Assembly: GCF_029635795.1 (NCBI RefSeq)
Contig: NZ_CP114280.1
Span: 1,798,001-1,862,000, forward strand
DNA: 64,000 nt
Reading direction: 5' to 3'
Origin: Dickeya lacustris
GTDB taxonomy: Bacteria > Pseudomonadota > Gammaproteobacteria > Enterobacterales > Enterobacteriaceae
Both the position numbers and the translations under genes were made by a program. Shown in pieces: positions 8,857-18,601 of the stretch. The first letter of the stretch is position 1; every line of letters starts with the position of its first letter. The notes beneath the pieces are model-generated. The model was given only the letters and a program-made list of their open reading frames with translations. It did not search any database and was not told the DNA's origin.

Positions 8857-10455
8857 TTATGCACCTCGAGCCACTGAATTTTCCGGCGTTTTTTTGACCG
8901 TAGGAAAAAATTTACATTTTAAAAGAAAGAAGAAGACAACCAGCCAAATAGAGAATAAAGGTGCAGAAAAAACCATGTAACGGCTAACTGGTGCAACGCT
9001 CGTAAAAAGAATTGAAGTAACTAATGTACGAGCTAGTAAACAAGCCGAAATAATCCCCATCCAAATAAGCGTCGTACTACTAATCTTCTTCAGTGGGAAA
9101 AGAACGACCAGAAAACAAATAAACCATAAAAATTTATCGTAATGTGAAACGATATACTCTCGAACCATATGCATCCGCCCACCGAACTGTTTCTGCACAA
9201 CGGCCGGGCGGCGATTATAGGCATTATTAAAATTGTCTGGATCAAAATCGTTACGAACACCCAGACCAGAAAAATCATTTGTTAAAAATACTGTATCTTT
9301 TAATAAGAACGCAGAGGAAGAAACTATATACCCAATCCAATGACCAAAGTTAGGATCAAAAGGATAAGGCAGAGGTAAGGTATAAGATGGTAGCTGTCCC
9401 TCATTTAATAATGTCTCAAGCTCGCGTGTAGCAGCACTCAGTTTTACCGCTTTAGTATGGCCATCCTGAGCATATTTACTATCTAGCGCATTATTAATTG
9501 CCCAAATAGTTCGCGTAGGGTCTATTTCCTTTTTACCGACAAAAGAAGAGGAATGCTGACGCAATAACTCATAATACCCTTCTCGCTTAGTTATATCTGA
9601 TGCAAACTCAGCAAAAGCCGGGCTCTTCTCAAGGGCAAGTTTAAAAGAATTATTTGTTATTGGTGCATATCTTACCGCATCATCAGTTTTAATCCGGTTA
9701 AGCTGATTGAGAAGCTTAACTTCATAAGAGAAGAGTCCTCTATAACCATCAACACCAAAATAAGAATAATTTAATGATGAAACAATTTTAAATAAAATTA
9801 AAATTGGAAGTAACATGACAATCAAAAAATAAATTAATTTCTTTTTCTCAATCTGCCGATAAAAGAAAAAAATAGAAATCACTAGCGAAGCAATTAGAAC
9901 AAAAGAAAAAACTTCTTCACCTTCTCTTGTTAGTATAATAAAAGCAGAATTAATGGAGAATGCCCCACCTATAAGATAAGGAACGTTACCACTTTTAATA
10001 CGCTGCAGTATACTTAATAAGATACCAAACTCAATAATATATAATATTAATAGAACAGGCTCTCTTTGCGCCTCGGTAAAACTACGGATGGTATATGGGT
10101 TTAGTATAACTGCAACCAGAACAGCAATAGCCAGGAGTTTGCCTAACTCTTTCCGAAGTAATATAGCCAACCAAGATATTGATGTAATAAAAGAAAACTC
10201 CAAAAATAATCTAAATGGAATGCCAGTTTTCATTACAACCCATCCGAGTAAAGGAAAGAATGGAGGGCGAATAGGATCTTGTGAATGCCCCCAGTATCCT
10301 GCATTAACCAGATAAGCAAGAGCATCCGTATCATACTCTCCCCCGACTATTTCGGTTGTAGAGCCAATAATAAATCTAAAGAATAGCACCAGTAAGACAA
10401 GTAACCATATAAACCGATCTTTAGAAAGGGGGATAACGCCATATAGATTTTTCAT
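8857..10455 (-). CDS. Polytopic membrane protein, candidate GT-C glycosyltransferase or polymerase
   Basis: The 532-residue protein has about ten hydrophobic segments, mostly in residues 1-215 and 430-520, with a hydrophilic stretch of about 200 residues between. Early in the protein, GGEYDTDALAYLVNAGYWG is followed by RPPFFPLLG. An acidic motif in the first loop and a proline pair soon after is the pattern of GT-C glycosyltransferases that use polyprenyl-phosphate sugars. I do not recognise a named family. It is the last gene of the leftward polysaccharide operon, so a periplasmic side-branch transferase is the best guess. It is AT-rich like its neighbours. Confidence 0.55.
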   Translation of the reverse strand: MKNLYGVIPLSKDRFIWLLVLLVLFFRFIIGSTTEIVGGEYDTDALAYLVNAGYWGHSQDPIRPPFFPLLGWVVMKTGIPFRLFLEFSFITSISWLAILLRKELGKLLAIAVLVAVILNPYTIRSFTEAQREPVLLILYIIEFGILLSILQRIKSGNVPYLIGGAFSINSAFIILTREGEEVFSFVLIASLVISIFFFYRQIEKKKLIYFLIVMLLPILILFKIVSSLNYSYFGVDGYRGLFSYEVKLLNQLNRIKTDDAVRYAPITNNSFKLALEKSPAFAEFASDITKREGYYELLRQHSSSFVGKKEIDPTRTIWAINNALDSKYAQDGHTKAVKLSAATRELETLLNEGQLPSYTLPLPYPFDPNFGHWIGYIVSSSAFLLKDTVFLTNDFSGLGVRNDFDPDNFNNAYNRRPAVVQKQFGGRMHMVREYIVSHYDKFLWFICFLVVLFPLKKISSTTLIWMGIISACLLARTLVTSILFTSVAPVSRYMVFSAPLFSIWLVVFFFLLKCKFFPTVKKTPENSVARGA

Positions 10456-10866
10456 GACATAACCATTTTTTCAAACAATTTTATAAATCTGTGATTGTTA
10501 AACACAATCAACAGACACGCAATATCATGTAGGTGGTATTTTTATAAGAAACGTTCGACTTCGGTCTTAAAATATACTAGATATAGAGTTAATACTATAT
10601 GATAGACTTATTTTTATGAAGTGGCCTAAAAAACAAGATGATAAAATTACTCACTCCACATATAAAAGGCAATGGATGGTCATAAAAATAAGACAACCCA
10701 ATAAAATAAAATAAAATAAAATAAAATAAAATAAAATAAAATAAAGGATAAAAGAGCAGAAAACTCCGTACTTATCAAGCAGGAGCCCCTGTATAATTTA
10801 ATTAATAAATAGAATGACTTTCAATTTAAACCCAAGAGATAAATTCGTCAAAAAAACAATGAGAAT
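10456..10866. other. Non-coding gap of 411 bp, AT-rich, with a pentanucleotide repeat
   Basis: No credible ORF is present. The region separates two co-directional leftward genes and contains the repeat at 10701-10745. No promoter stands out against the AT-rich background. Confidence 0.7.
10701..10745. repeat. Pentanucleotide microsatellite (ATAAA)x9
   Basis: Nine uninterrupted copies of ATAAA fill 45 bp. On the transcribed strand this is (TTTAT)x9, about 246-290 bp before the membrane-protein start. Perfect repeats of this length expand and contract by slippage. Confidence 0.95.
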
Positions 10867-11802
10867 TTATTTGGTAAGATAATTATCACTCAGCCATTGG
10901 AGTGTTTTTCTTACACCAGTTTCAAGATCTATAGCGGGAAACCAATTCAACTCTTTCAAGGCTAATGAATTAGATAAAATACTTACCGGAACATCAAAAC
11001 TTCGACCTGGTTTATACTCACATGAAACCTCTCTTCCCAAAACTTTTTCAATAGTATTTTTTATGTCTATAAGGGATGCTCCGGTGCCAGAGCTAATATT
11101 AAACACGCGATGCAGGCCATCATAAGTCAATGCCTTAGCAAAAGCATCGGCCAAATCGGCCACATACAAAAAGTCTCTAGTAACACTTCCATCACCCCAG
11201 ATCTCGATGGTTTTATTTTGTAGTGCGAGATAGGAGAAAATTGTTAGTGCGCCTTGTGCAGTATTAACTTTTTGTCTTTCACCATAAGGATTTGAAACCC
11301 TCATAGAGAATGCTTTAATACCATATTTTCTTTCAAAAATAGCGAGATATTTCTCAATAGCAAGCTTAGTTACACCGTAAGAAACCATAGGTTCTGTAGG
11401 GTGCTGTTCATCTATAGGCAAATATACAGGATTCCCGTACACCGTTCCCCCAGATGAAATAAAGATAATTCGAGAGACTTTCTTTTCCGCCATTAAATTC
11501 AGAATCTGAATGGTACCAAGAACGTTACTCTCAACATCAAAAAATGGATTATCGTTCGAACTTTGCGGTAACGTTGTTGACACAAGATGATAAACAACAT
11601 CAATATTGTTTAGTGCAGAATTAATATCATCTTTATCGCAGAAGTCACCTTCTATCCACGTAACAGACTCTTCAGCAGAAAACTCTCTGAATGGTTTAAC
11701 ATTCTTCCTATCAAGAACAACGATATCATGTCCATCATGCAGTAATCTATCAACTACTGCTGAACCAATAAATCCACCGCCGCCTAATATAAGTACTCTC
11801 AC
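10867..11802 (-). CDS. NAD-dependent sugar epimerase/dehydratase (GalE-like SDR)
   Basis: The 311-residue protein opens with [20 protein letters not shown], the NAD-binding loop. It has SSGGTVYGNP near residue 118, YGVTKLAIEKYL (the YxxxK pair) and RVSNPYGERQ, all typical of extended SDRs acting on nucleotide sugars. UDP-glucose/UDP-GlcNAc 4-epimerase or a related UDP-sugar enzyme is likely; the exact substrate cannot be read from sequence. It lies within the leftward O-polysaccharide operon and would supply one of its donors. Confidence 0.8.
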   Translation of the reverse strand: MRVLILGGGGFIGSAVVDRLLHDGHDIVVLDRKNVKPFREFSAEESVTWIEGDFCDKDDINSALNNIDVVYHLVSTTLPQSSNDNPFFDVESNVLGTIQILNLMAEKKVSRIIFISSGGTVYGNPVYLPIDEQHPTEPMVSYGVTKLAIEKYLAIFERKYGIKAFSMRVSNPYGERQKVNTAQGALTIFSYLALQNKTIEIWGDGSVTRDFLYVADLADAFAKALTYDGLHRVFNISSGTGASLIDIKNTIEKVLGREVSCEYKPGRSFDVPVSILSNSLALKELNWFPAIDLETGVRKTLQWLSDNYLTK

Positions 11803-11936
11803 ATATACCCCGTAACTGAAAGCTTATCAATATTAAGGTACATTCCCAATATGATAAAAGTAAAGAACTCGAGAATGCTGTCTATCACAGCCCCAACTAT
11901 TTGGGGCTGGTTTTATTTCTAATATTATATATTAGA

Positions 11937-14900
11937 TTAATTAATATCACCAATATGTGAAATCGTTGATGTATAAATGCTATCATAAGACTCAAAGAGT
12001 TTTTCCTCACTAAATTTAGATGCCGCATGAGGAACATTATCTTTCAATAAATCGTACTTTGTAGAGCTAGCATTTGATAATTCGACAAATATCGATGCCA
12101 ACTCATTTACAGGAATTTTCCAATCATTAAGATTAAATAGAACACCCGCATCACCCTGCGGGGACTTAATCATATCAGCAATTTCCCCAACATTACTAGC
12201 AATAATCGGTTTACCAGCAAGTAAGCAATCAATGAGAACTAAAGGAAAACTCTCACCTTTAAATCTAGAAGGGAGTAAACCAATATGTGATGCACTAAAG
12301 TAATCACGAATGTTACTTCTAAAACCCAAGAAATGAACACTTGAGGATGCTTTAGACTTTGATAATGACTCATAGCAGTCACCTTCACCTATTAACAAAA
12401 GATGAATTTTTCTTTCACTAGATTCATTAGCTATATTTATTGCATCTATAGCCTCAGCCCAACCTTTCTCTGGAATAGCTCGACTAACCAAACAAATAAC
12501 AAAGTCACTCTTATTAATCCCCAAGGACGAGAGATCGACGGGATTAATAGCTAGTTTTGGTAATGCATTATTTATTTTTACGAAGCCGAGTTTTTTCTGA
12601 AAATCTATCGAGAATGGAGTCAGGTTTTTCTGTGCTGTATATACAACCTTATGAATAGAGCGCTCCATTAATCCCAAGCAATGTTTTCTCTCTTGCTCTG
12701 GAATCATCTCGTACATACCATGCATAGATATTACTCTAGCAACTTCTTTATTTTCTAATAACAATGCAGCTAGAGACATATCAACACATGCATGGTGTGA
12801 ATGGGTAACTTCAATCCCTAAATCTGTGGCTATAGCTGACAGCTGTTCTCGGTTAATATCTTGCAACAATGGAATATTCTTATTTAGCATTTTACGAACG
12901 CCAATTTCTGTAGGCGCATCGTACCAATTAAACAAGGTAACAGCATATCCATTTTTCTGCATTATATTGGCTAACAATATGGGGAACGTTTCGCCACCGC
13001 CTGCCGCAAGAGCATATGTAGACATCAACAAATTAGGTTTTCTTTCTGAGGAAGTTGATCTCACTCGCTCTATATTAAAGTATTCCGATAGAACATCGAA
13101 TGATTCATCAGAGTTAAAAATACTCCATTGCTTCTGTACTTCTTTTTCTAACCTAGGTAATACATTATTGTTAATCTTATATAGTGACACAATCTGTTTA
13201 GCAACAGCCTCATACTCTTGATAATAGATCGGTTTTGATTGATTCGAGGTCGATGTGTTTTTCTCATGCTGCCTATAATAGTTTGTACTATGAGGCGTAT
13301 AAGCAACAAGACCACCTCTAATTAAATGGAGATAGAAAACCCAATCACCACAGATTTTCATCGAAAACCATTTCTTATCATCTAAGACTTGCAAATCTCC
13401 AGGGTGGCGAAATAAAGCACTACTAACATTAGCAACCAGATTACCAATACCCCAAGACTGATTTACAAGATAATGAGCTGATTTTATGAAGTCTTTATCT
13501 AAATTTTTTACATCCAGTCCTCTCAAATATTCATCGGAAGACCATATCTCTTTTTTATCATCACCAGAAACAAAAACAGTCCGGCAGAAGGACAGCATTA
13601 CGGCTTCATTACTAAATTTCTTGACGTTATCTTCCAGAAAATTAGGTGAGCAATAATCATCACTTTCTGCAATCCAGATTAAATCACCTCGGGCCAAAGA
13701 GAATCCCTTTTTCCATTGAAAGAAAACACCACCTGAGTTTTCCTCATTGATGAAAATTCTTGTATTCTCTTTATACCGTTTAGCATACTCCTCTAAAACA
13801 TCTCTACTATTATCTGTCGACTTATCATCTAACAGTATCACCTCGATGTTTTTATAGGATTGATTATAAATTGAATCTAATCTTTCTTTTAAATATTTTT
13901 CATGATTATAATTAGGGACAATTACTGACACCAGTGGTTCATAATCAGAATGGCCAGGCAATGTATAATTATATCCATCAGAAAAACCATGATTAGAGTT
14001 ACTATTAACTAAATTAATATCTTCAGCATGACCATTACTCTGCGGTAAGGTATTTTGAGGAGCATTTCTTAATAAAAGAGTATTGGCTCTATTCTTTAAT
14101 CCTTTGATACCCTCACGGCTATAAATATTTATCACTTTCTTCATCAAAACATTATAAGAACCATAATAGCGGTGTGCATAAGAAAGCGCATTAAATAACT
14201 TGGCAATTTTTATTTTTGGGGAGGAAATTAATTTTGAAATTATGTATTTTATCATATACTTAGCTTTATTATATATTTTCCCAAATAGTCTCACCGGTGA
14301 GGATATTCGCCACGAAGTAGACCGTTTAATTTCTTCAATGTAATTGAAATAAGAGTCTGCAGTATTATGCAACTCACTATTTATTATATTTAATTCAGAG
14401 AGTGATAGATTGAGATTTTCTTTTTCATCTTCTAGCCTTGATTTTTCATTTTTTAGAGATTCGATCTCTTCCTCAAGGACTCTTTTATCTTCAATCACCT
14501 CCTTAATTACTAAATCCTTGGCATCCAGAGATAGAGTAAGCTGATCTCTTTCATCTTCAAGCAATCTAATATTATCCAAAAGATTACTTTTTTTCTTTAT
14601 TGCATTGCTAATAATTGATTTGCTAATATTTAAATTAAAGTCTGGGCTCTCATCAATCAGACTCTCACTTTCATCAAAGAGCTTGACGGACTCCATAAAG
14701 ACGCCTTCCCTTTCCGTCATATCCTTTATTAATAATTCTTTTTCATTCAATAAGTTTTTTATATTATCAACTTCATTAGTTAGTTTTTTAATTCTTTCAT
14801 TTTGAAGGATTAGGACTGTACTATCTGGGTTTTCCGCAGAATCGTTAATAACTCCAGATACTTTATTTGAATAGCCATTTGTAAACTCTGATAGCTCTTC

Positions 14901-15473
14901 GATAATTCTATTATCAAAGTGTTCAGCAAAACTGGCGTCTTTAAGAATTACAGCAACAAAGTCATTCCATGCTCCGCCACTAGCAACCTCGCCCTCCGAT
15001 TTTTTGCCAACAAAGGACTCTAATAGCAATGCATTATGCCCATTTCTATTAGCCCAGTTCACCAATGCATGCCCTGAGTCAGGATAAAAACGCCAACAAT
15101 CGACTGGCCAGCGATGTACGAATCCATTACTTGGAGCGTTTAAATATAGAATCCCATCTTTTTTTAAAATCCTTAATGCCTCAAGCAATACAAGCCAGAA
15201 GAATTCAGAATGTTCAAAGCAGGATGAGCTTACCACAACATCGACAGAGTTATTGTCAAGTGGCAACCGATATGGGTCATTAATAATAATATCGACACCG
15301 TTTCCTGCAACAAAGTCCATTCCTATATAACTAGAGCCTTCAGGTGCAATATCTCTTAATGAACCATTTACGTTCTGGGAGCCAATTTCAGCTATTACCA
15401 ATTCTTTATTCATATGGTTTTGGCAATATGCTTTAAAGAACATGCCCCCGTAATACATAGCTGATTGATGCAT
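11937..15473 (-). CDS. Methyltransferase, coiled coil and two glycosyltransferases in one chain (GT2 and GT4)
   Basis: I place the start at ATG 15473, with GAGGA seven bases upstream; an upstream in-frame GTG at 15494 lacks such a site. The product is 1178 residues. Order: class I SAM methyltransferase (about 25-185; IAEIGSQ binding loop, YLNAPSNG), a long heptad-rich coiled coil (about 225-385), the SxSWRxSxPxR linker often seen in fused glycosyltransferases, a GT2 domain (about 515-760; SVIVPNYNHEKYL, LLDDKSTD, ESDD), and a GT4 domain (about 850-1170; VSRAIPEKGW, IGEGDCYESL, GESFPLVLIDCLLAGKPIIA). A methyltransferase on a coiled coil recalls WbdD, which caps and measures O-chains exported by Wzm/Wzt. 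Capping here is inference. Confidence 0.8.
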   Translation of the reverse strand: MHQSAMYYGGMFFKAYCQNHMNKELVIAEIGSQNVNGSLRDIAPEGSSYIGMDFVAGNGVDIIINDPYRLPLDNNSVDVVVSSSCFEHSEFFWLVLLEALRILKKDGILYLNAPSNGFVHRWPVDCWRFYPDSGHALVNWANRNGHNALLLESFVGKKSEGEVASGGAWNDFVAVILKDASFAEHFDNRIIEELSEFTNGYSNKVSGVINDSAENPDSTVLILQNERIKKLTNEVDNIKNLLNEKELLIKDMTEREGVFMESVKLFDESESLIDESPDFNLNISKSIISNAIKKKSNLLDNIRLLEDERDQLTLSLDAKDLVIKEVIEDKRVLEEEIESLKNEKSRLEDEKENLNLSLSELNIINSELHNTADSYFNYIEEIKRSTSWRISSPVRLFGKIYNKAKYMIKYIISKLISSPKIKIAKLFNALSYAHRYYGSYNVLMKKVINIYSREGIKGLKNRANTLLLRNAPQNTLPQSNGHAEDINLVNSNSNHGFSDGYNYTLPGHSDYEPLVSVIVPNYNHEKYLKERLDSIYNQSYKNIEVILLDDKSTDNSRDVLEEYAKRYKENTRIFINEENSGGVFFQWKKGFSLARGDLIWIAESDDYCSPNFLEDNVKKFSNEAVMLSFCRTVFVSGDDKKEIWSSDEYLRGLDVKNLDKDFIKSAHYLVNQSWGIGNLVANVSSALFRHPGDLQVLDDKKWFSMKICGDWVFYLHLIRGGLVAYTPHSTNYYRQHEKNTSTSNQSKPIYYQEYEAVAKQIVSLYKINNNVLPRLEKEVQKQWSIFNSDESFDVLSEYFNIERVRSTSSERKPNLLMSTYALAAGGGETFPILLANIMQKNGYAVTLFNWYDAPTEIGVRKMLNKNIPLLQDINREQLSAIATDLGIEVTHSHHACVDMSLAALLLENKEVARVISMHGMYEMIPEQERKHCLGLMERSIHKVVYTAQKNLTPFSIDFQKKLGFVKINNALPKLAINPVDLSSLGINKSDFVICLVSRAIPEKGWAEAIDAINIANESSERKIHLLLIGEGDCYESLSKSKASSSVHFLGFRSNIRDYFSASHIGLLPSRFKGESFPLVLIDCLLAGKPIIASNVGEIADMIKSPQGDAGVLFNLNDWKIPVNELASIFVELSNASSTKYDLLKDNVPHAASKFSEEKLFESYDSIYTSTISHIGDIN

Positions 15474-15559
15474 CAGTATTTCCTCAGAATTCACTTAGGC
15501 TTTGAGATATAATTTTTACATCATCAAAAATTGGCTACTGCGATAAAAATTAAGTTATA

Positions 15560-16912
15560 TCACTTAATAGATAACTCAATATCTCGCATAGGTATACCTA
15601 CAAGGCCAAAACATATAGAGCTCGCGTGTACTTTGACCATCATTGCATCATAAACCCAGTGCAATTGAACATGTTTTTCCTGTGTACCATCAGCTATTGC
15701 CGCATTTACGGTATAATCCCCCGTTGGTAACATAGGTAATTTAAAATGGAATCTTGCAACTACTGTTTGACCCGATTTAATTTCTGATGGAGTATTTTTA
15801 TATTTTAAATATGTATTATCACCAAAAATAACCTGTCCTAGTCTGTCTTTAAAATCAAAACCAACTATGGGTTGAAATATATCTTCTTTAGCAAAACATC
15901 TCACTTCTAAAATAACGTTCTCTCCACCGACTATCCAAGATAGGGGCGTTCCATCAGAATCTAATAATCTAACCGAATTAATTGTTGCACCACCACTACC
16001 AAAACTATCCGCATCGCGAGAGAACTTAAAAATCTCAATGTCATTTCTTAATGTGGAGACATTGATCATAGACTCTCGAAAATCCCGGTATTCAGAATCA
16101 TTGATCTCCTTGACATCATCATGATCAGTAGCAGAGTAACTAATATCCTGTTCCTCTTCATATAAAGAGGCAAGATATTTGGCAGTAATATCCTTTGGTG
16201 CGCCTATAGAAATAACCTCACCCTTATCTATATATATAGCTTTATTGCATAAATTAATAACTGCCGCAGTATCATGACTTACAAATAAAACGGTACCCTT
16301 TTCCATAAAGGACCGAAGAAATCTCATACATTTTTGAATAAAAAAGGCATCACCAACGGCTAACGCTTCATCAATAATTAAAATATCTGCATCAACATGC
16401 GCAATGACGGCGAATGCTAACCTGACAACCATACCACTGGAATAGTTTTTTACGGGTTGATCGATAAACTCTCCAATATCTGCGAACGCAATAATGTCAT
16501 TAAATCTCTGATCTATTTCCGTCTTTTTTAATCCAAGAACAGATGCATTCATATAGACATTTTCGCGACCACTAAACTCAGGATTAAATCCCGAACCTAA
16601 TTCGAGCAATGCCGCTATTCGGCCATTAGTTTGGATATCTCCTGATGTCTGACTCAATGTGCCACAAATAAGTTGTAATAATGTTGACTTCCCACAGCCA
16701 TTCCGACCAATCAATCCGACTGTTTCTCCTTTCTTTACTTCGAAAGATATATTTCGTAATGCCCAAAAATCTTTATGGTATTTTTTATCTTTGCCAGTCA
16801 GAGATCGAACTATTGGAGGAAAGATGAACTGCTTTAGTCTGTCTAAAGGATTATCGTAAATCTCATAGCATTTATTTAAATTTTCTACTTTTATCGCAAT
16901 ATCGGATGACAT
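15560..16912 (-). CDS. wzt: O-polysaccharide ABC transporter ATPase with C-terminal sugar-binding domain
   Basis: From ATG 16912 (an upstream in-frame TTG is less likely; AAGGG lies eight bases before the ATG) the protein has 450 residues. The ATPase half carries Walker A GRNGCGKST, the signature region NYSSGMVVRLAFAV and Walker B ILIIDEAL. Residues from about 300 on form a beta-rich domain (INSVRLLDSDG, PTGDYTVNAAIADG) like the carbohydrate-binding module of E. coli O8/O9a Wzt. That module recognises a terminal modification on the finished chain, so export is probably coupled to capping. The partner Wzm gene is 324 bp upstream. Confidence 0.9.
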   Translation of the reverse strand: MSSDIAIKVENLNKCYEIYDNPLDRLKQFIFPPIVRSLTGKDKKYHKDFWALRNISFEVKKGETVGLIGRNGCGKSTLLQLICGTLSQTSGDIQTNGRIAALLELGSGFNPEFSGRENVYMNASVLGLKKTEIDQRFNDIIAFADIGEFIDQPVKNYSSGMVVRLAFAVIAHVDADILIIDEALAVGDAFFIQKCMRFLRSFMEKGTVLFVSHDTAAVINLCNKAIYIDKGEVISIGAPKDITAKYLASLYEEEQDISYSATDHDDVKEINDSEYRDFRESMINVSTLRNDIEIFKFSRDADSFGSGGATINSVRLLDSDGTPLSWIVGGENVILEVRCFAKEDIFQPIVGFDFKDRLGQVIFGDNTYLKYKNTPSEIKSGQTVVARFHFKLPMLPTGDYTVNAAIADGTQEKHVQLHWVYDAMMVKVHASSICFGLVGIPMRDIELSIK

Positions 16913-16918
16913 CAGCAA

Positions 16919-17236
16919 AACCCTTCATTGTATTTTGAAGCTAAAATAGCTAGAGAAAGCTACAAAAATTTAGAGCTATAGGAACAAACGAAATAGTTCC
17001 TATTATATTTCCATCTAAAAAACAATATAAAATATAGAAAGCTATATTTAATTAAAGATATGAGTATTTTGATTTTCTATAAAAAGAGATACTGATTTAA
17101 CCATCTAGTAATTAGACCGAGCAGAAAACCCCTGCGATTATTATTATAAATATAAAGACCCGATAAAGAACTTTATATATTTAGCATGGTTTACTTCTTT
17201 ATTAAAAATGAAATATATTATTAAATATATCTCTTA
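16919..17236. other. AT-rich non-coding gap between wzm and wzt
   Basis: These 318 bp hold no credible ORF and no terminator that I can see. wzm and wzt usually overlap or nearly touch, so the gap is unusual. Confidence 0.65.
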
Positions 17237-18025
17237 CTATAGTACATCGGCAAATCCTTTCTTGGTTCTATTAAAGAAAAGATAACCAAAGACCAACACG
17301 ATTAAAGAAAAAACAGTAATCATTAAAAAGTCAAGAATATCTACTGGCTTCCCCCAAATCATAATATCTCTAACCTGCTCAATGATTAAAGTGAGCGGGT
17401 TTATTTTCATAAGATCCTGAAATTGCTCAGGTAAGGAATCGGTTGAATAGAAAATAGGGGATAGGAAAAGTAGTGCTGTTGTTACTAGCCCTGTTATCTG
17501 AGAAATATCTCTAATATAAACACCTAATGCGGCTAAAAACCAACTGACACCCAGAGTAATAAAAATTAAAGGCAATAAAATTATAGGAAGTAGTATTATT
17601 GTTAATGGTGGAGCACCGGAAAATAGAAAATAAAATCCCGCCCAAACAATAAAACTCATCAACGCTTGAAAAAGTGAAGATATAACACTGACAATTGGTA
17701 AAATCTCAACGGGGAAAATGATTTTTTTAACAAAATTCGGATTATTGACTATTAGCAAAGGAGATTTATTAACACATTCAGAGAAAATGTTGTATACAAT
17801 TAACCCTGAAAATAATAGTAATGCGAACTCAATTTTACTTCCAGTTCCCCCAGGCCATCTAGCTTTGAATACAACACTGAAAACAAAGGTGTAGACAGCC
17901 AGCATCATTATCGGATTTATTAATGTCCATAAAACCCCTAAGAAAGAGCCTTTATAGCGAGAGCTTATATCTCTAATGGTTAATGTTTTTATTAGACCGA
18001 TATGATTATACAGTCGAGAAAGCAT
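17237..18025 (-). CDS. wzm: O-polysaccharide ABC transporter permease
   Basis: The 262-residue protein is an ABC-2 permease with six hydrophobic segments. The N-terminus LIKTLTIRDISSRYKGSFLG followed by LWTLINPIMMLAVYTFVFS is characteristic of Wzm and KpsM-like permeases. It pairs with Wzt to move the completed undecaprenyl-linked polymer to the periplasm. Its presence, with no Wzx flippase or Wzy polymerase in the region, marks this as an ABC-dependent O-antigen system. It starts about 20 bp after rmlC. Confidence 0.9.
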   Translation of the reverse strand: MLSRLYNHIGLIKTLTIRDISSRYKGSFLGVLWTLINPIMMLAVYTFVFSVVFKARWPGGTGSKIEFALLLFSGLIVYNIFSECVNKSPLLIVNNPNFVKKIIFPVEILPIVSVISSLFQALMSFIVWAGFYFLFSGAPPLTIILLPIILLPLIFITLGVSWFLAALGVYIRDISQITGLVTTALLFLSPIFYSTDSLPEQFQDLMKINPLTLIIEQVRDIMIWGKPVDILDFLMITVFSLIVLVFGYLFFNRTKKGFADVL

Positions 18026-18045
18026 GTTCTTTTATACCCCAGTTA

Positions 18046-18597
18046 CTATAATTTTTTACACTCTGCGAATGATTTACCACTTCTATCTTTTTCTGATAAA
18101 ACCGGAGTCCAATCCTTTGGAAAGGGCCAGTGCACATTAATTTCAGCATCATTCCATAACAATGTACATTCAGATTTGGGATTATAGTAATCGGTACATT
18201 TATATACAAACTCAGCCTCCTGAGAGGTGACATAAAATCCGTGAGCAAATCCTTTCGGTATCCACAATTGCCTTTTATTTTCTGCAGAAAGATAGACGCC
18301 TACCCACTTCCCAAATGTCGGTGATGATTGCCGAATATCAACAGCAACATCAAAAACCTCTCCAAGTGTTACTCGGACTAATTTCCCTTGAGTATTCTCA
18401 GTTTGATAATGAAGCCCTCTAAGAATGCCTTTCTGCGATCTTGATTGATTATCCTGTACAAAATGGCATGGATAACCAGCAACTAATTCATCAAATTTAT
18501 CTTGTTGCCAAGTCTCCATGAAAAAACCACGTTCATCACCAAATACTACAGGCTCAATAATCTTAACATCAGGAATATCTGTATCTATAACTTTCAT
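18046..18597 (-). CDS. rmlC: dTDP-4-dehydrorhamnose 3,5-epimerase
   Basis: The 183-residue protein is a standard RmlC: DERGFFMETWQQDKF, the substrate-binding QDNQSRSQKGILRGLHYQ region with its catalytic histidine, WVGVYLSAENKRQLWIPKGF, and FVYKCTDYYNPKSE with the catalytic tyrosine. It carries out the third step of dTDP-L-rhamnose synthesis in the cytoplasm. It is four bases after rmlD in one leftward operon. Confidence 0.95.
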   Translation of the reverse strand: MKVIDTDIPDVKIIEPVVFGDERGFFMETWQQDKFDELVAGYPCHFVQDNQSRSQKGILRGLHYQTENTQGKLVRVTLGEVFDVAVDIRQSSPTFGKWVGVYLSAENKRQLWIPKGFAHGFYVTSQEAEFVYKCTDYYNPKSECTLLWNDAEINVHWPFPKDWTPVLSEKDRSGKSFAECKKL

Positions 18598-18601
18598 AAT
18601 A

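Noticed and set aside
8857..18025. Wzx/Wzy-type O-antigen system
   Set aside because: No flippase was found; Wzm and Wzt are present, and the one polytopic protein of unknown type fits GT-C better than Wzx.
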